Part shown: positions 9,926-18,874 of the stretch, in pieces | Position numbering within the stretch: position 1 is the first letter of the stretch | Layout of the letters: each line of letters starts with the position of its first letter | NCBI RefSeq assembly: GCF_004331485.1 | Contig: NZ_SJKD01000006.1 | Span: 551,155 to 615,154, forward strand | DNA: 64,000 nucleotides | Direction of reading: 5' to 3' | From: Kribbella capetownensis | GTDB taxonomy: Bacteria; Actinomycetota; Actinomycetes; Propionibacteriales; Kribbellaceae | Position numbers and translations under genes: made by a program | Notes under the pieces: model-generated | What the model was told of the DNA's origin: nothing | Seen by the model: the letters and a program-made list of their open reading frames with translations, nothing else | The model's database searches: none

Positions 9926-11152
9926 TCAGAGATCGGTGATGATGGCCACCTCGTTGCCTTGAGGGTCTGCTAGTTGGTGGTTGGAGATGAGGCGGCCGCC
10001 GGCTGCGAGGGCCACTTCGAGGCGGGGTTGGGCTTGGTCTTGGGGAACGGCCAGCTCAAGATGGAGGCGGTTGCGGTGGTGGTGGCGGGGCTCGTCGGCT
10101 GGGTCCAGCTGCTGGAAGAAGAGGACCGGGTTGAGTCGGCGCGGGTCGTAGATGTCGGACAGGAACTGACGCGGGTCGTGCTCGTAGCCGAGCAGGGCTG
10201 TCCAGAACGCGCGGACTGCGGGTACGTCGACCGCGTCGAAGCCGAGCTGGACGAAACGCAGGCGCGTCGGATCGGCGGAGAGCCCTAACTCACCGGCCGC
10301 CTTCTGGATCCCCGCGGCCAGGTCCACGAACGCGGGCCGAGGTGCGCCGTCGTCGTCCTCCCACTGGTCCTTCCCGCTGTCGATCGTGACGCCGTCCGGA
10401 CGTACGTCGACCAGGACCGGCACACCACCGTCGTCCGCCAACCGAGCAACCGCCGTGACCAAGCCGACGGCCTGCTCGGCCGACGTGGTCGGATAGAACG
10501 CCATCCCGCCGAAGTTCGCCAGCCAGTCAGCGGTCTCCGTCGAGAGCTCACCACCGGGGACCACGTCGGCCTCGTTGCCCTCGTCATCGGCGAGCGTGAG
10601 CTCGTACGCGCCGAACGGCTCCTGGCCGAGTGTGGCCCTGACCGCAGCCACCGCCGCGGAGTCCCGGCCGATGTCGACGTGGATGCGGTTGCGGAGCGGC
10701 TGCGGCTCATCCAGCCCGCGGAACGACACCGCCGGATCGCGCCGCAGCGGATCACGGAGGCCGTCGGCACCGACCGGCTCATAAGCCAGCGTGGTCTGCC
10801 AGAACGCCTTCACCGAAGGCGCGTCCGCAGCATCGATCACCAGCCGCACAACCTGCAACGCCGCCGGATCCGCCGCCAGGCCCAGCTCCCGAGCCGCCGC
10901 CGAAACCCCACGGGCCAACTCCACGTCGGCCGCGGTCAGATCCTCCAGCGGCCGAGCGATCCGCACCCGCACACCACCGGCCCGCAGATCCACATCCGGC
11001 AGACCGCCACCACCCGTCAGAGCCGCGATCCGGGCGACCAGCTCCGCCCCTACGCTCAGCGACGGCGCGTCGTACCAAGCACTCGCCCCACCATCAACCA
11101 CTCGCCAGTCGGCTTGCTCGAACTCGCCGGCGGTCGCTCGTTCCTCGGTCAT
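9926..11152 (-). CDS. Tandem pterin-dehydratase-like/VOC fusion protein
   Basis: 408 residues in four modules. Residues about 15-95 look like a degenerate 4a-hydroxytetrahydrobiopterin dehydratase fold (LPDVDLRAGGVRVRI, then a helix starting LTAADVELARGV). About 100-200 is a VOC/glyoxalase half (VVRLVIDAADAPSVKAFWQTTLAYEP; RIHVDI). The order then repeats: WLANFGGMAFY to VDLAAGIQKAAGELGL, and a second VOC half with FVQLGFDAVDVPAVRAFWTALLGYE and NRLHLELAVP. The canonical dehydratase histidines are not evident, so catalysis is doubtful and a binding role possible. It is a single gene convergent with the DUF4287 unit. Confidence 0.75.
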   Translation of the reverse strand: MTEERATAGEFEQADWRVVDGGASAWYDAPSLSVGAELVARIAALTGGGGLPDVDLRAGGVRVRIARPLEDLTAADVELARGVSAAARELGLAADPAALQVVRLVIDAADAPSVKAFWQTTLAYEPVGADGLRDPLRRDPAVSFRGLDEPQPLRNRIHVDIGRDSAAVAAVRATLGQEPFGAYELTLADDEGNEADVVPGGELSTETADWLANFGGMAFYPTTSAEQAVGLVTAVARLADDGGVPVLVDVRPDGVTIDSGKDQWEDDDGAPRPAFVDLAAGIQKAAGELGLSADPTRLRFVQLGFDAVDVPAVRAFWTALLGYEHDPRQFLSDIYDPRRLNPVLFFQQLDPADEPRHHHRNRLHLELAVPQDQAQPRLEVALAAGGRLISNHQLADPQGNEVAIITDL

Positions 11153-11215
11153 GGCCTCAGGCTAGAACCACATCCGGACGATCCCCGTCCGAATTCCCGA
11201 AGCACCGCAGAAAGG

Positions 11216-11249
11216 CCGAAGGGCCGGTCCACCTGGCCCGGCCCTTCGG
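11216..11249 (-). terminator. Perfect 12-base hairpin after the Bax-inhibitor-1 gene
   Basis: CCGAAGGGCCGG (11216-11227) pairs perfectly with CCGGCCCTTCGG (11238-11249) around a 10-base loop, 20 bases past the stop of the minus-strand gene. There is no clear U-tract, as is common in high-GC actinobacteria. Confidence 0.75.
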
Positions 11250-11269
11250 ATGTCGTCGTGCGCGTGAGG

Positions 11270-12109
11270 TCAGTCGCCGCCGCGCAGGATCGCGAGGATG
11301 CGAAGCAGGTTCCAGTACAGCCAGACCAGGGTGACGGTCAGGCCGAACGCGGCCCGCCAGGCCTCGCTCTGCGGGGCGCCGTGGCGGACACCCTGCTCGA
11401 TCATGTCGAAGTCGAGAATCAGGTTGAACACTGCCAGCCCGGCACCGATCGCGGCGAACAGCAGGCCCATCGCGCCGAAGCCGCCGATCCCGGAGTTGAA
11501 GCCGAACAGGCTCGCGATCAGGTTGATGACCAGTACGCCGGCGAAGCCCATCGTCGCCAGGATCACCATCTTGGTGAACCGCGGCGTGACCTTGATCTGG
11601 AAGTACTTGTACGTCGCCAGCGTCAGCGCGGCCGTCACGAGCGTGGCCAGCACCGCCTGCACGATGATGCCGGAGTCACCGACCCAGTTCGCGATGAACT
11701 TGCTGCCGATCCCGAGGAACACGCCCTCGGCGGCGGCGTACAGCATCACCAGCACCGGGTTGACCCGGCGCGAGAAGGACAGCACCATCGCCAGCGCGAA
11801 CGCGACCAGGGCACCGGCCAGGAACGCCGGGGTGACCACGCTGACCGGGATGACGTTCCAGGAAATCGCGGCGACGACCGAGACGACACCCAGGGTGGCG
11901 GCGGTCCGGACGATCACGTCGTCCATCGTCATGGGGCGGCTGTCGGCCGGCGCGCCTTGGTACTGCTGGGGCGGCATACCCGGGCCGCCGTACTGGCCCG
12001 GCTGCTGGTAGGGACCCGGCTGACCGTACGGAGCTGCCCCGGGATAGGCCTGGCCTTGGCCAGGCGCGAATGCACTCGACCGGTTCAGGACCGGGTTACT
12101 GCTCTGCAT
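11270..12109 (-). CDS. Bax inhibitor-1/YccA-family membrane protein
   Basis: 279 residues. The first 65 are rich in Pro, Gly, Gln and Tyr (repeats like QPGPYQQPGQYGGPG), as in many actinobacterial membrane proteins. Seven hydrophobic spans follow, with features of the TMBIM/BI-1 fold (FALAMVLSFSRR, EGVFLGIGSKF, a late NLILDFDMIEQGVRHGAP segment carrying acidic residues). The family mediates proton-sensitive calcium leak or membrane stress responses. ATG 12109 is chosen because AGGAGG lies ten bases upstream; an in-frame TTG at 12118 is too close to it. It is a single-gene unit closed by a strong terminator. Confidence 0.88.
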   Translation of the reverse strand: MQSSNPVLNRSSAFAPGQGQAYPGAAPYGQPGPYQQPGQYGGPGMPPQQYQGAPADSRPMTMDDVIVRTAATLGVVSVVAAISWNVIPVSVVTPAFLAGALVAFALAMVLSFSRRVNPVLVMLYAAAEGVFLGIGSKFIANWVGDSGIIVQAVLATLVTAALTLATYKYFQIKVTPRFTKMVILATMGFAGVLVINLIASLFGFNSGIGGFGAMGLLFAAIGAGLAVFNLILDFDMIEQGVRHGAPQSEAWRAAFGLTVTLVWLYWNLLRILAILRGGD

Positions 12110-12243
12110 GTCTGTCAATCCTCCTGGTGACCCACATCCGGGGCCGTATCGAGATACTACGGTCCCACCCTTAACAACATCTGAGAATCACACGTCTGTT
12201 CCCCAACCGAAACCCCCACCCAGCAAACGGTTGCACAACTCAA

Positions 12244-12864
12244 TCAGACACGGATGGGATTGCGGGAAAGCCACCGCAACCTCTCCGAGGCCGTCGGAGG
12301 CGCGCCCCTCAGCAGCCAACGCACGCCCGGCCGGGTCCATGCCATCTCGGGCCGAAGCCACTGATCGCAGTACCACTCCAACGCCTCACGCACATGATCC
12401 CGTCCGAGCAACTCGCTCAGCCTGCGGTCCGACCGTCGCATGAACCAGCGTGACCAACCCGCAGAGACGGCGACTTGGCCAACCCGGGCGAGGACGAAGA
12501 GGAGGGGCATACAGACCAGCAGATAGACCACCAGGCTGTGAACGACTGTCAGAGCCGCCAACACCCCGAAGAATCCGAGCACCAGGCCGGTGGCCGTGCT
12601 TCCTCTGGTCACCCACTTGCGTTGCCGATGGACGCCCTCATTCGCCTGAACGAACTCCTGAGCGACCAGGAAGTCCTGCACCCGAATCGGCATCTTCTCG
12701 TCGACGTGATGGTGCACGAAGAACATCGGGCCGACCGGACCGGGTGGTTCCATCCAGATGCAGTCCTCCTTGTCTGTGCCTTCGACCCAGGTGATCGGCG
12801 GTGGCGTCTGGCCCGTCCGGGCCGCCAGTTCGCCGACCCGGACGGCGAATTGCTGTTCGTTCAC
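12244..12864 (-). CDS. Hypothetical protein with two membrane spans
   Basis: 206 residues with a GTG start. The soluble N-terminus contains FFVHHHVDEKMPIRVQDFLVAQEFVQANEG, followed by two hydrophobic spans near residues 90-110 and 112-132. A basic C-terminal domain ends in a W-rich helix (ALEWYCDQWLRPEMAW). The HHHVDEKM stretch hints at metal binding but does not match a protease HExxH motif. I do not recognise a family and give no function. Confidence 0.6.
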   Translation of the reverse strand: MNEQQFAVRVGELAARTGQTPPPITWVEGTDKEDCIWMEPPGPVGPMFFVHHHVDEKMPIRVQDFLVAQEFVQANEGVHRQRKWVTRGSTATGLVLGFFGVLAALTVVHSLVVYLLVCMPLLFVLARVGQVAVSAGWSRWFMRRSDRRLSELLGRDHVREALEWYCDQWLRPEMAWTRPGVRWLLRGAPPTASERLRWLSRNPIRV

Positions 12865-12983
12865 CAGCGCATGATGACGTACGGCTGCCGTCGGCGCCAG
12901 ACGCGGCTCGGCGTCGTATCTGTAGGGGCAGGTACGACGCTTTGCCGGGCGGCCACCCAGGACGTGATGCTCCCGCAGGCCGG

Positions 12984-13769
12984 TCAGAGGTGTGGGTGGA
13001 GGGGTTCCTGGGTGGAGAGGGCGGCGCCGACCTGGTCGGCCAGGGCCACCGCGACGAGGCGCTGCTCGATGTCGGGGCGTGCGATCCGGGCGGCGGCGGT
13101 GAGGAGGAAGCGGCCGCGGGTCGCGCCGGCGTGGTGGACGGAGAGCTCGATCTCGGCGTTGGTCGGCAGGCCGTCACGCTCGACCTTCAGCAGATGCCCG
13201 CCGCGCGTCACCGTCCCGTCCGCGTTCAGCTGAGGCGCGGACGTTTGCTTGTCCCCGGCAACGAATTTGGCTCCGTCGATCCCCAGCACGGCGGTCAGCT
13301 CGGCCCGCACGTGATCGATCAGATCGTCCGCGGACCCACCAGTCGCAACGGCCTGGGAGGTCGTGATCACACCGTCCAGGTAGCCGCGGTGCCGCGACGC
13401 CCGCGCTTGTTGCCGACGGCCCCAGATCGCGATCTCACTGACGACGACACCGATCAGGACCAGCAGGATCGTGGTCTCGACGTCGTCGCGGCTGTCGATG
13501 GTGAACGTGTTGTAAGGCACGGTCAGGAAGAAGTCGAACCACACCGCGCTCGACACCGCGGCGAGTACGCCGGCCAGCCGGATCCCGAAGGCGGCGACTG
13601 CCACGATCACCACGGCCAGCAACAGCGCGGCGTTGGCGTTGTCGAAGCTGTCGCGGAACGGCGTCAGCAGTGCGCAGACTGCGGGCGGTGCAAGCAGCGA
13701 GGCCGCCAGCACGGGATTGCGGTAACTCTCCACACCTCTATTGATGCTCGCCGTGCCCCGCCCGATCAA
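12984..13769 (-). CDS. DUF4118 (KdpD-like membrane) and GAF-type protein
   Basis: 261 residues. About residues 20-110 hold four close membrane spans with VWFDFFLTVPYNTFTID, the mark of the DUF4118 membrane domain found in KdpD kinases. A linker (IWGRRQQARASRHRGYLD) leads to a GAF-like C-terminal domain, but no histidine-kinase domain follows, so it is a sensor or receptor half only. The start is uncertain: TTG 13769 as given or GTG 13733. It lies between a hypothetical gene and the amino-acid oxidation operon, convergent with neither. Confidence 0.72.
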   Translation of the reverse strand: MIGRGTASINRGVESYRNPVLAASLLAPPAVCALLTPFRDSFDNANAALLLAVVIVAVAAFGIRLAGVLAAVSSAVWFDFFLTVPYNTFTIDSRDDVETTILLVLIGVVVSEIAIWGRRQQARASRHRGYLDGVITTSQAVATGGSADDLIDHVRAELTAVLGIDGAKFVAGDKQTSAPQLNADGTVTRGGHLLKVERDGLPTNAEIELSVHHAGATRGRFLLTAAARIARPDIEQRLVAVALADQVGAALSTQEPLHPHL

Positions 13770-13788
13770 CCCTTCTCACAGACGTCTA

Positions 13789-15072
13789 TCAGAGTCGACC
13801 GAACCCGAACGGCGCCAGTACGTCGGGCCGCGCGCCGGTAAGGATGTAATCGGTGACAGCCGTCCCCGTGGCAGGCCCGAGCGTGACCCCCAACATGCCG
13901 TGCCCGGTGGCGACGAACGCGTTCCCGATGCCGGGCAGCCGGTCGATCACCGGCAGACCGTCCGGCAGGAACGGCCGGCCGCCGACCCACGGGTCGCGGA
14001 TCAGCCCGACCAACTCGTCCGGGTGGTGGAACCACGGCCCGAGGTAGTGCCGGCTCCCCCGGGCGATCGCGACGATCCGCCGCCAGTCCAGGTCGTTGTT
14101 GTTGCCGCTGAGCTCCATCGTGCCGGCGATCCGGGTGATCCCGCCGATCGGCGACGCGACGATCCGCTTGTCCCCGAAGTACATCGCGTGCCGCGGCGCC
14201 GGGTCGAGCTCGACCGAGAAGCTGTACCCCTTACCCGCCTGCAACGGCAACCGGTGCCCGAGCAGCCGCGCCAACTCCCGCGACCAGATCCCGGCCGCGA
14301 CGACCACACCGGCGCACGGGATCTCGCCGTACTCCGTCACCGCGCCGACGACGGTTCCATCGGCGGTACGACGAAAACCGGTGACCTCGACCTTCTCCGT
14401 GATCCGCCCACCGAGCCGCGTCACCGCATCGGCCAACGCGGTGACGAGCCGCCCCGGATCGACGACGCCCTCCCCCTCGACCAGGTACGCCGCCTGCACC
14501 GCCGACGACAACGCCGGATCGAGTCCAGCCGCCTCGGACCCCGTCAGCACACCGTCCGGTACGTCGTACCGCCCGTCGGCCATCGCCCGCTGGACATCCA
14601 GATGGTGACGGGCCTGATCTGCCGACAGGAACGCGTGCACGAGGCCCGGCCGGGTCAGCGTAGTGTCGACGCCCGCCTCCGCCAGTCCGGCGAACAGATC
14701 GAACGTCGGCTGGTTGAGGTCCGCGACCGCTGTGTACCCGGCCCGGAACGCAGACGCCTTACTGCTCCGCCAGAACCGCCAGAGCCAGCGCAGCAGACTG
14801 GGATCCGGGGCCGGGCGGAGGTACAGCGGCGAGTCCGGTCGTCCCAGCGACCCTACGGCGTACCGGATGACGCCCGGAGCGGGCACCGGCGCGGAGTGGC
14901 TCGCACACACCCAGCCGGCATTGCCCCACGACGCACCGGACGCGACGCTCCGCCGCTCGACCACCTCGACCGGTACGCCCTTGGCGGCCAGGTAGTAGGC
15001 AACCGACAGCCCGACCACACCGCCGCCGATCACCAGGACCGGGTCGTGGCCGCGCCGTAATGCCGTGGACAC
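13789..15072 (-). CDS. FAD-dependent oxidoreductase, DadA-like amino-acid dehydrogenase
   Basis: 427 residues, GTG start. A DAO-type fold begins with VLVIGGGVVGLSVAYYLAAKG (G16-G21 region) and ERRSVASGASWGNAGWV, where the SGAS-NAG motif is typical of DadA-like D-amino-acid dehydrogenases and sarcosine or glycine oxidases. The end has RIAGTMELSG and GNAFVATGHGMLGVTLGPATG, the family's C-terminal FAD contact. It probably deaminates an amino acid at the membrane. It is the last gene of an operon with an amino-acid ABC importer, seven bases after the ATPase gene, which suggests it oxidises the imported substrate. Confidence 0.87.
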   Translation of the reverse strand: MSTALRRGHDPVLVIGGGVVGLSVAYYLAAKGVPVEVVERRSVASGASWGNAGWVCASHSAPVPAPGVIRYAVGSLGRPDSPLYLRPAPDPSLLRWLWRFWRSSKASAFRAGYTAVADLNQPTFDLFAGLAEAGVDTTLTRPGLVHAFLSADQARHHLDVQRAMADGRYDVPDGVLTGSEAAGLDPALSSAVQAAYLVEGEGVVDPGRLVTALADAVTRLGGRITEKVEVTGFRRTADGTVVGAVTEYGEIPCAGVVVAAGIWSRELARLLGHRLPLQAGKGYSFSVELDPAPRHAMYFGDKRIVASPIGGITRIAGTMELSGNNNDLDWRRIVAIARGSRHYLGPWFHHPDELVGLIRDPWVGGRPFLPDGLPVIDRLPGIGNAFVATGHGMLGVTLGPATGTAVTDYILTGARPDVLAPFGFGRL

Positions 15073-15079
15073 CGCGGTC

Positions 15080-15877
15080 CTAGTGCGACGCCGTGGACGA
15101 GGCCAGGAAGGCCTTCGTCCGCGGCTCCCGCGGGTTGCCCAGCACCTCGGCCGGCGTACCTTGCTCGACGATCCGGCCGCCGTCGACGAACACCACCGTG
15201 TCCGCGACGTCCCTGGCGAACGGCAACTCGTGCGTCACCAGGATCATTGTCATACCGTCGTCGGCCAGCTCGCGCATCACCCGCAGTACCTCTCCGGTCG
15301 ACTCCGGGTCGAGCGAAGACGTCGGCTCGTCGAACAGCAGCACGGACGGCCGGAGCGCGAGAGCTCGCGCAATCGCGACCCGTTGCTGCTCGCCACCCGA
15401 CAGCTGCTCCGGGTACGCGACACCACGATGGGCGAGGCCGACCCGGCACAGCAGTTGGACCGCCCGCTCCAGCGCCTCCTTCTCGGCGATCCCCGCACGG
15501 AGCTGGGCCAGCATGACGTTCTCCACCGCGGTCAGGTGCGGGAAGAGATTGAACCGCTGGAACACCATGCCGACCGAACGGCGCAGCTTCGCCAGATCCC
15601 CGCACACCAGGCGATCCCCGGCGAAGACCGTCTCGCCCATCACCTCCATCGACGCGTTGTCCGGCCGTTCGAGCAGGTTCACGCAGCGCAGCAGGGTCGT
15701 CTTCCCACCGCCGCTCTGGCCGATGATGGCGAGGATCTTGCGGTGGTCGACGGTCAGCCCGACGTTGTCGAGCACCATCCGGCCGTCGAACGACTTACTC
15801 AGATTCTCGATCCGTACGACGGCGTCCTGCGTGGCCGGCGTACTCACGGTGGCGTCGACCGCGGCCGTCTCACTCAT
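15080..15877 (-). CDS. Amino-acid ABC transporter ATP-binding protein
   Basis: 265 residues. Walker A is GQSGGGKT (53-60), the ABC signature is LSGGEQQR, Walker B is VLLFDEPTSSLDP, and the H-loop is VTHELPFARD. It closely resembles GlnQ/HisP-type polar amino-acid ATPases. A 15-20 residue N-terminal extension (TVSTPATQDAV) precedes the usual start. ATG 15877 overlaps the permease stop in an ATGA, showing translational coupling. Confidence 0.92.
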   Translation of the reverse strand: MSETAAVDATVSTPATQDAVVRIENLSKSFDGRMVLDNVGLTVDHRKILAIIGQSGGGKTTLLRCVNLLERPDNASMEVMGETVFAGDRLVCGDLAKLRRSVGMVFQRFNLFPHLTAVENVMLAQLRAGIAEKEALERAVQLLCRVGLAHRGVAYPEQLSGGEQQRVAIARALALRPSVLLFDEPTSSLDPESTGEVLRVMRELADDGMTMILVTHELPFARDVADTVVFVDGGRIVEQGTPAEVLGNPREPRTKAFLASSTASH

Positions 15878-16603
15878 GCCACTGCTCCCTTCAGCAATGC
15901 CTTGGCGGCCCGCAACCGGCGGCGACGGCCGGGGGTCAGCGGGACGCCGGCGCGGATCCGCCGTTCGAGCCACAGCAGTCCCTGCGACAGCGGGTAGCAC
16001 AGCACGAAGTAGATCGCCGCGATGACCAGATACACCTCGAGTGCCCGGAACGTCGCGGACGTGATCAACCGGCCCTGGGACATCAGTTCCGCGGCCGAGA
16101 TCGTCACCAGCAACGAGGTCGACTTCAGTAGGTCGACGAACATCGTGTTCGTGCCGGGCAGAGCGGATCGCAACGCCTGCGGGAAGATCACGTGGGTGAA
16201 GGTGCTGACCCGGCCCAGCCCGAGCGCCTCGGACGCTTCCTGCTGGCCCGCGTGGACGCCGGAGATCGCAGAGCGGAAGATCTCCGACAGGTAGGCGGCG
16301 TAGAAGACGACCAGGCTCAGGCTGCCTGCCTCGAACACGCCGAGTCGCAGTCCGACCGAGGCCAGGCCGAAGTACGTCACGAAGATGATCGCGAGCAGCG
16401 GGACGTTCTTGAACAGCTCGGTGTAGATCGCTGCCGGCCACCGCATCACGCGGTGTTTGCTGACCCGGAGCAACGCGAGGGCCAAGCCGAGCACGGCGGC
16501 TCCGGCGAAGCTGGCCACGGTGTAGGCGACGGGTCTTCTTGAGCCCGTCGAGCAGCGCGGGCGCGTACTCGGACCACGGGACCTCGATGAGGTGGGTGAG
16601 CAT
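15874..16603 (-). CDS. Amino-acid ABC transporter permease, frameshifted near its N-terminus
   Basis: The protein is a HisM/GlnP-type permease with the EAA loop SEALGLGRVSTFTHVIFPQALR. The reading frame from ATG 16603 gives MLTHLIEVPWSEYAPALLDG and LKKT, then goes out of frame. The adjacent frame continues VAYTVASFAGAAVLG to the stop at 15874. Removing one G from the GGG at 16531-16533 (plus strand) joins LKKT to VAYTV, exactly the family's pattern of a GxxxT segment leading into the first membrane span. As read, only a shortened product (from about 16518) could be made. This may be a sequencing error in a homopolymer or a real inactivating mutation. It begins nine bases after the binding-protein gene. 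Confidence 0.85.
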
Positions 16604-16612
16604 CGCGGGCCC

Positions 16613-17545
16613 CTACGAGCTCGGCGCTTGCCAGTCGGCCGGACGGTCCACGCCGCGACGGGCGGCGGCCATGTCCGGTGCGGGCTTGAGGAACTCGTCC
16701 GGCTTCCCGCCGTACTTCTCGATCAGCTTGGTCAGCTCGCCGTTCTGGTACATCGTGCGCAGCTCGGCCGAGATCGCCTGCTCCAGCTTCGGCGACTGCT
16801 GCGGCAGGTAGAAGCCGGTCATGTACGGGCGGAAGTACTGGTACGCCGGCTGGGCCTTGACCTCGGCCTCGGTCGGCGGAGTCAGGTACTGCGTCTCGAT
16901 CTTCAGCTCGGGGCGTTCCTGCTGGGCCGCGATGATCAGCAGCGGATCGAGGAACCCGACCTTGATCCGGCCGGCGCCGAGGTCGTCGAAGACCCCGTTG
17001 CCGTCCGGATACGCGTGCAGTTTCGCGCCCGGCACGGCCTGGATCGACTTCACCCAGACGTAGCCCTCGACGGTGCCGAGGTCGAGACCCTTGAAATCGT
17101 CGATGGTCTTGAAGTTCTCGCCCGACCGGACCGCCATCGCCGGCGGCGAGTAGTACGGCGGATCCGTGAACAGCCCTTGTTTCTGGCGGTCCGCGGTCCA
17201 CGCGACGCCGCCGATGGTGATGTCGACGCGGCGGGACTGGACGCTGGCCAGCATGCCCGCGAAGTCGGTGACCTCAGGCTGGATCTTCAGGCCGAGCTTG
17301 TCCGCGACCGCGGTCAGGATGTCGCTGTCGAGGCCGGTCAGCTTGTCGCCCACGGCCGTCGTGTACGGCGCGTAGGGCTGGACGGCGACTTTCAGGACCC
17401 CCGGTTCGATGGTGTCGAGGGCGGCGGCTTGGCTGGAGACCGCCGCCTTGTTGTCGCCGGAGCATGCGCTGAGTGCCAGCAGCCCGGTAGCCAGGAACCC
17501 CGCGAGGCCGGCGATCCGGCGGCGGGTCGGGTGATTGTTCGACAT
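16613..17545 (-). CDS. Amino-acid ABC transporter substrate-binding lipoprotein
   Basis: 310 residues. The signal peptide ends in the lipobox LSAC (C28), so it is lipid-anchored outside the membrane. The rest is a type 3 solute-binding protein (KVAVQPYAPYTT, LTGLDSDILTAVADKLGL, FAGMLASVQSRRVDITIGGVAWT). Such proteins bind polar amino acids. ATG 17545 is chosen over 17614 because it begins MSNNHPTRRR, a proper twin-basic signal start. It is the first gene of the importer-dehydrogenase operon. Confidence 0.88.
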   Translation of the reverse strand: MSNNHPTRRRIAGLAGFLATGLLALSACSGDNKAAVSSQAAALDTIEPGVLKVAVQPYAPYTTAVGDKLTGLDSDILTAVADKLGLKIQPEVTDFAGMLASVQSRRVDITIGGVAWTADRQKQGLFTDPPYYSPPAMAVRSGENFKTIDDFKGLDLGTVEGYVWVKSIQAVPGAKLHAYPDGNGVFDDLGAGRIKVGFLDPLLIIAAQQERPELKIETQYLTPPTEAEVKAQPAYQYFRPYMTGFYLPQQSPKLEQAISAELRTMYQNGELTKLIEKYGGKPDEFLKPAPDMAAARRGVDRPADWQAPSS

Positions 17546-17602
17546 GGGATCCGTGCCTTCCATCGGGCGGAAGCTGATTGGATCAACGCTACGGACGGGG
17601 CT

Positions 17603-17619
17603 ATCCGGGGTCACCGGAT
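17603..17619. promoter_or_regulatory. Inverted repeat in the divergent intergenic region (possible operator)
   Basis: ATCCGG-N5-CCGGAT is a perfect six-base dyad in the 151-base gap between the binding-protein gene and the CdaR-type regulator gene. Its central position between divergent starts suggests an operator, but no consensus for this regulator subgroup is known to me. Confidence 0.35.
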
Positions 17620-17696
17620 GATCAGTACGGAATCACTGGGCATTCCGGCGACACAGTCGTACGCTTCGTACAGTCGATGGACCTTGGAGGCTCGGC

Positions 17697-18830
17697 ATGC
17701 TCTCCGGATCGCTTGCCCAGCAGATCGCCCGGGACACCTCGGACGTGATCGGGTACAACGTGCTGATCACCGACGACGCCGGGATCGTCATCGGCAGCGG
17801 GGACACCGGCCGCGTCGGCAGTTTCCACGAGGCATCGGTCGACGTACTGCGGTCGCAGCAGGCGGCCTGGCACACGGCCGCCGAAGCCCAGGAACTGCGT
17901 GGGGTCAAGCCCGGCATGACGCTGCCGATCGTCATCGACGGCGAAGCGATCGGGACAGTCGGCATCACCGGGTCACCCCGGCAGGTCCGGCGGTTCGGCC
18001 TCGTCGTCCGGCGGCAGACCGAGATCCTGCTGCAGGAATCGCTCGAACTGCGGTCGCGGCTGCTGCGCGAGCGGGCGCTGGAGGAACTCGTGCGCGACAT
18101 CGGTTCCTTCGATCCCGACGTACTGGATCCGGAGTTCCTGGTCGGCCGCGCGGCCGAGCTCGGTTTCGACCTGACCCTGCCGCGAACGGTCCTGATCGTC
18201 GAGGTCGACGAACCGGTGCCCGCGGGTCACGTCACGACGCTCCGGCCCGAACTCCTCCGCACCCTGCGCGACGCCCTGGGCCCCAGGGCGCTGGTGACCA
18301 CGATGACGTCCGGCCGGTTCGCCGTACTGCCGCTGGTCTCGACGCGTCCGCCGGTGAAACTCGCCGCGCTGGCCGTCGCGGCCGTGGCCCGCCGGCACGA
18401 GCTCAGCTGCCGCGTCGCCGCCGGCGGGACCGCATCCGGTGTCACCGCCTTGCACGACGCGTACGCCGATGCGGTCGACGCGCTCCGCCTCGGTCGACGG
18501 GTTGCTCCGGGCAGTACGACGTACTCGATCGAGGAACTGCGCGGTCACCAGGTGATGGCAGCGGTCGGGCAACGGACCCGGGCCCGGCTGATCGCGCTGG
18601 TGGCGGGATCGCTGGTCGCGCAGGCGGATTGGCCGGATCTCCGGCGGACGCTGGTCGCCTGGTGTGAGAGCGGCTTCAACCTGGTGCAGACGGCGCAGGT
18701 GCTGCACATCCACCGCAACACGTTGATCTACCGGCTGGAGAAGATCGAGCGGCTGACCGGTACGCCGTGGCGCGACCATCGCGCGAGCCTGACGCTCTAC
18801 CTCGCATGCCTCGCGGATCAGCTCGGCTGA
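17697..18830 (+). CDS. CdaR/PucR-type transcriptional regulator
   Basis: 377 residues. About 1-135 is the putative sugar-diacid recognition domain (SGSLAQQIARDTSDVIGYNVLITDDAGIVIGSG; GVKPGMTLPIVIDGEAIGTVGITG). The middle is a GGDEF-like PucR region, and the end is a PucR HTH (FNLVQTAQVLHIHRNTLIYRLEKIERLTG). Family members activate catabolic genes for glucarate and related acids. Here it faces an amino-acid importer and an FAD dehydrogenase operon, so its effector may be an amino acid or derived acid instead. It probably controls that operon from the shared 151-base gap. Confidence 0.88.
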   Translation: MLSGSLAQQIARDTSDVIGYNVLITDDAGIVIGSGDTGRVGSFHEASVDVLRSQQAAWHTAAEAQELRGVKPGMTLPIVIDGEAIGTVGITGSPRQVRRFGLVVRRQTEILLQESLELRSRLLRERALEELVRDIGSFDPDVLDPEFLVGRAAELGFDLTLPRTVLIVEVDEPVPAGHVTTLRPELLRTLRDALGPRALVTTMTSGRFAVLPLVSTRPPVKLAALAVAAVARRHELSCRVAAGGTASGVTALHDAYADAVDALRLGRRVAPGSTTYSIEELRGHQVMAAVGQRTRARLIALVAGSLVAQADWPDLRRTLVAWCESGFNLVQTAQVLHIHRNTLIYRLEKIERLTGTPWRDHRASLTLYLACLADQLG

Positions 18831-18874
18831 AATCCGGTGGCCGATCAGGGGTGCCGGACCTAGGTTGGTTTGCC

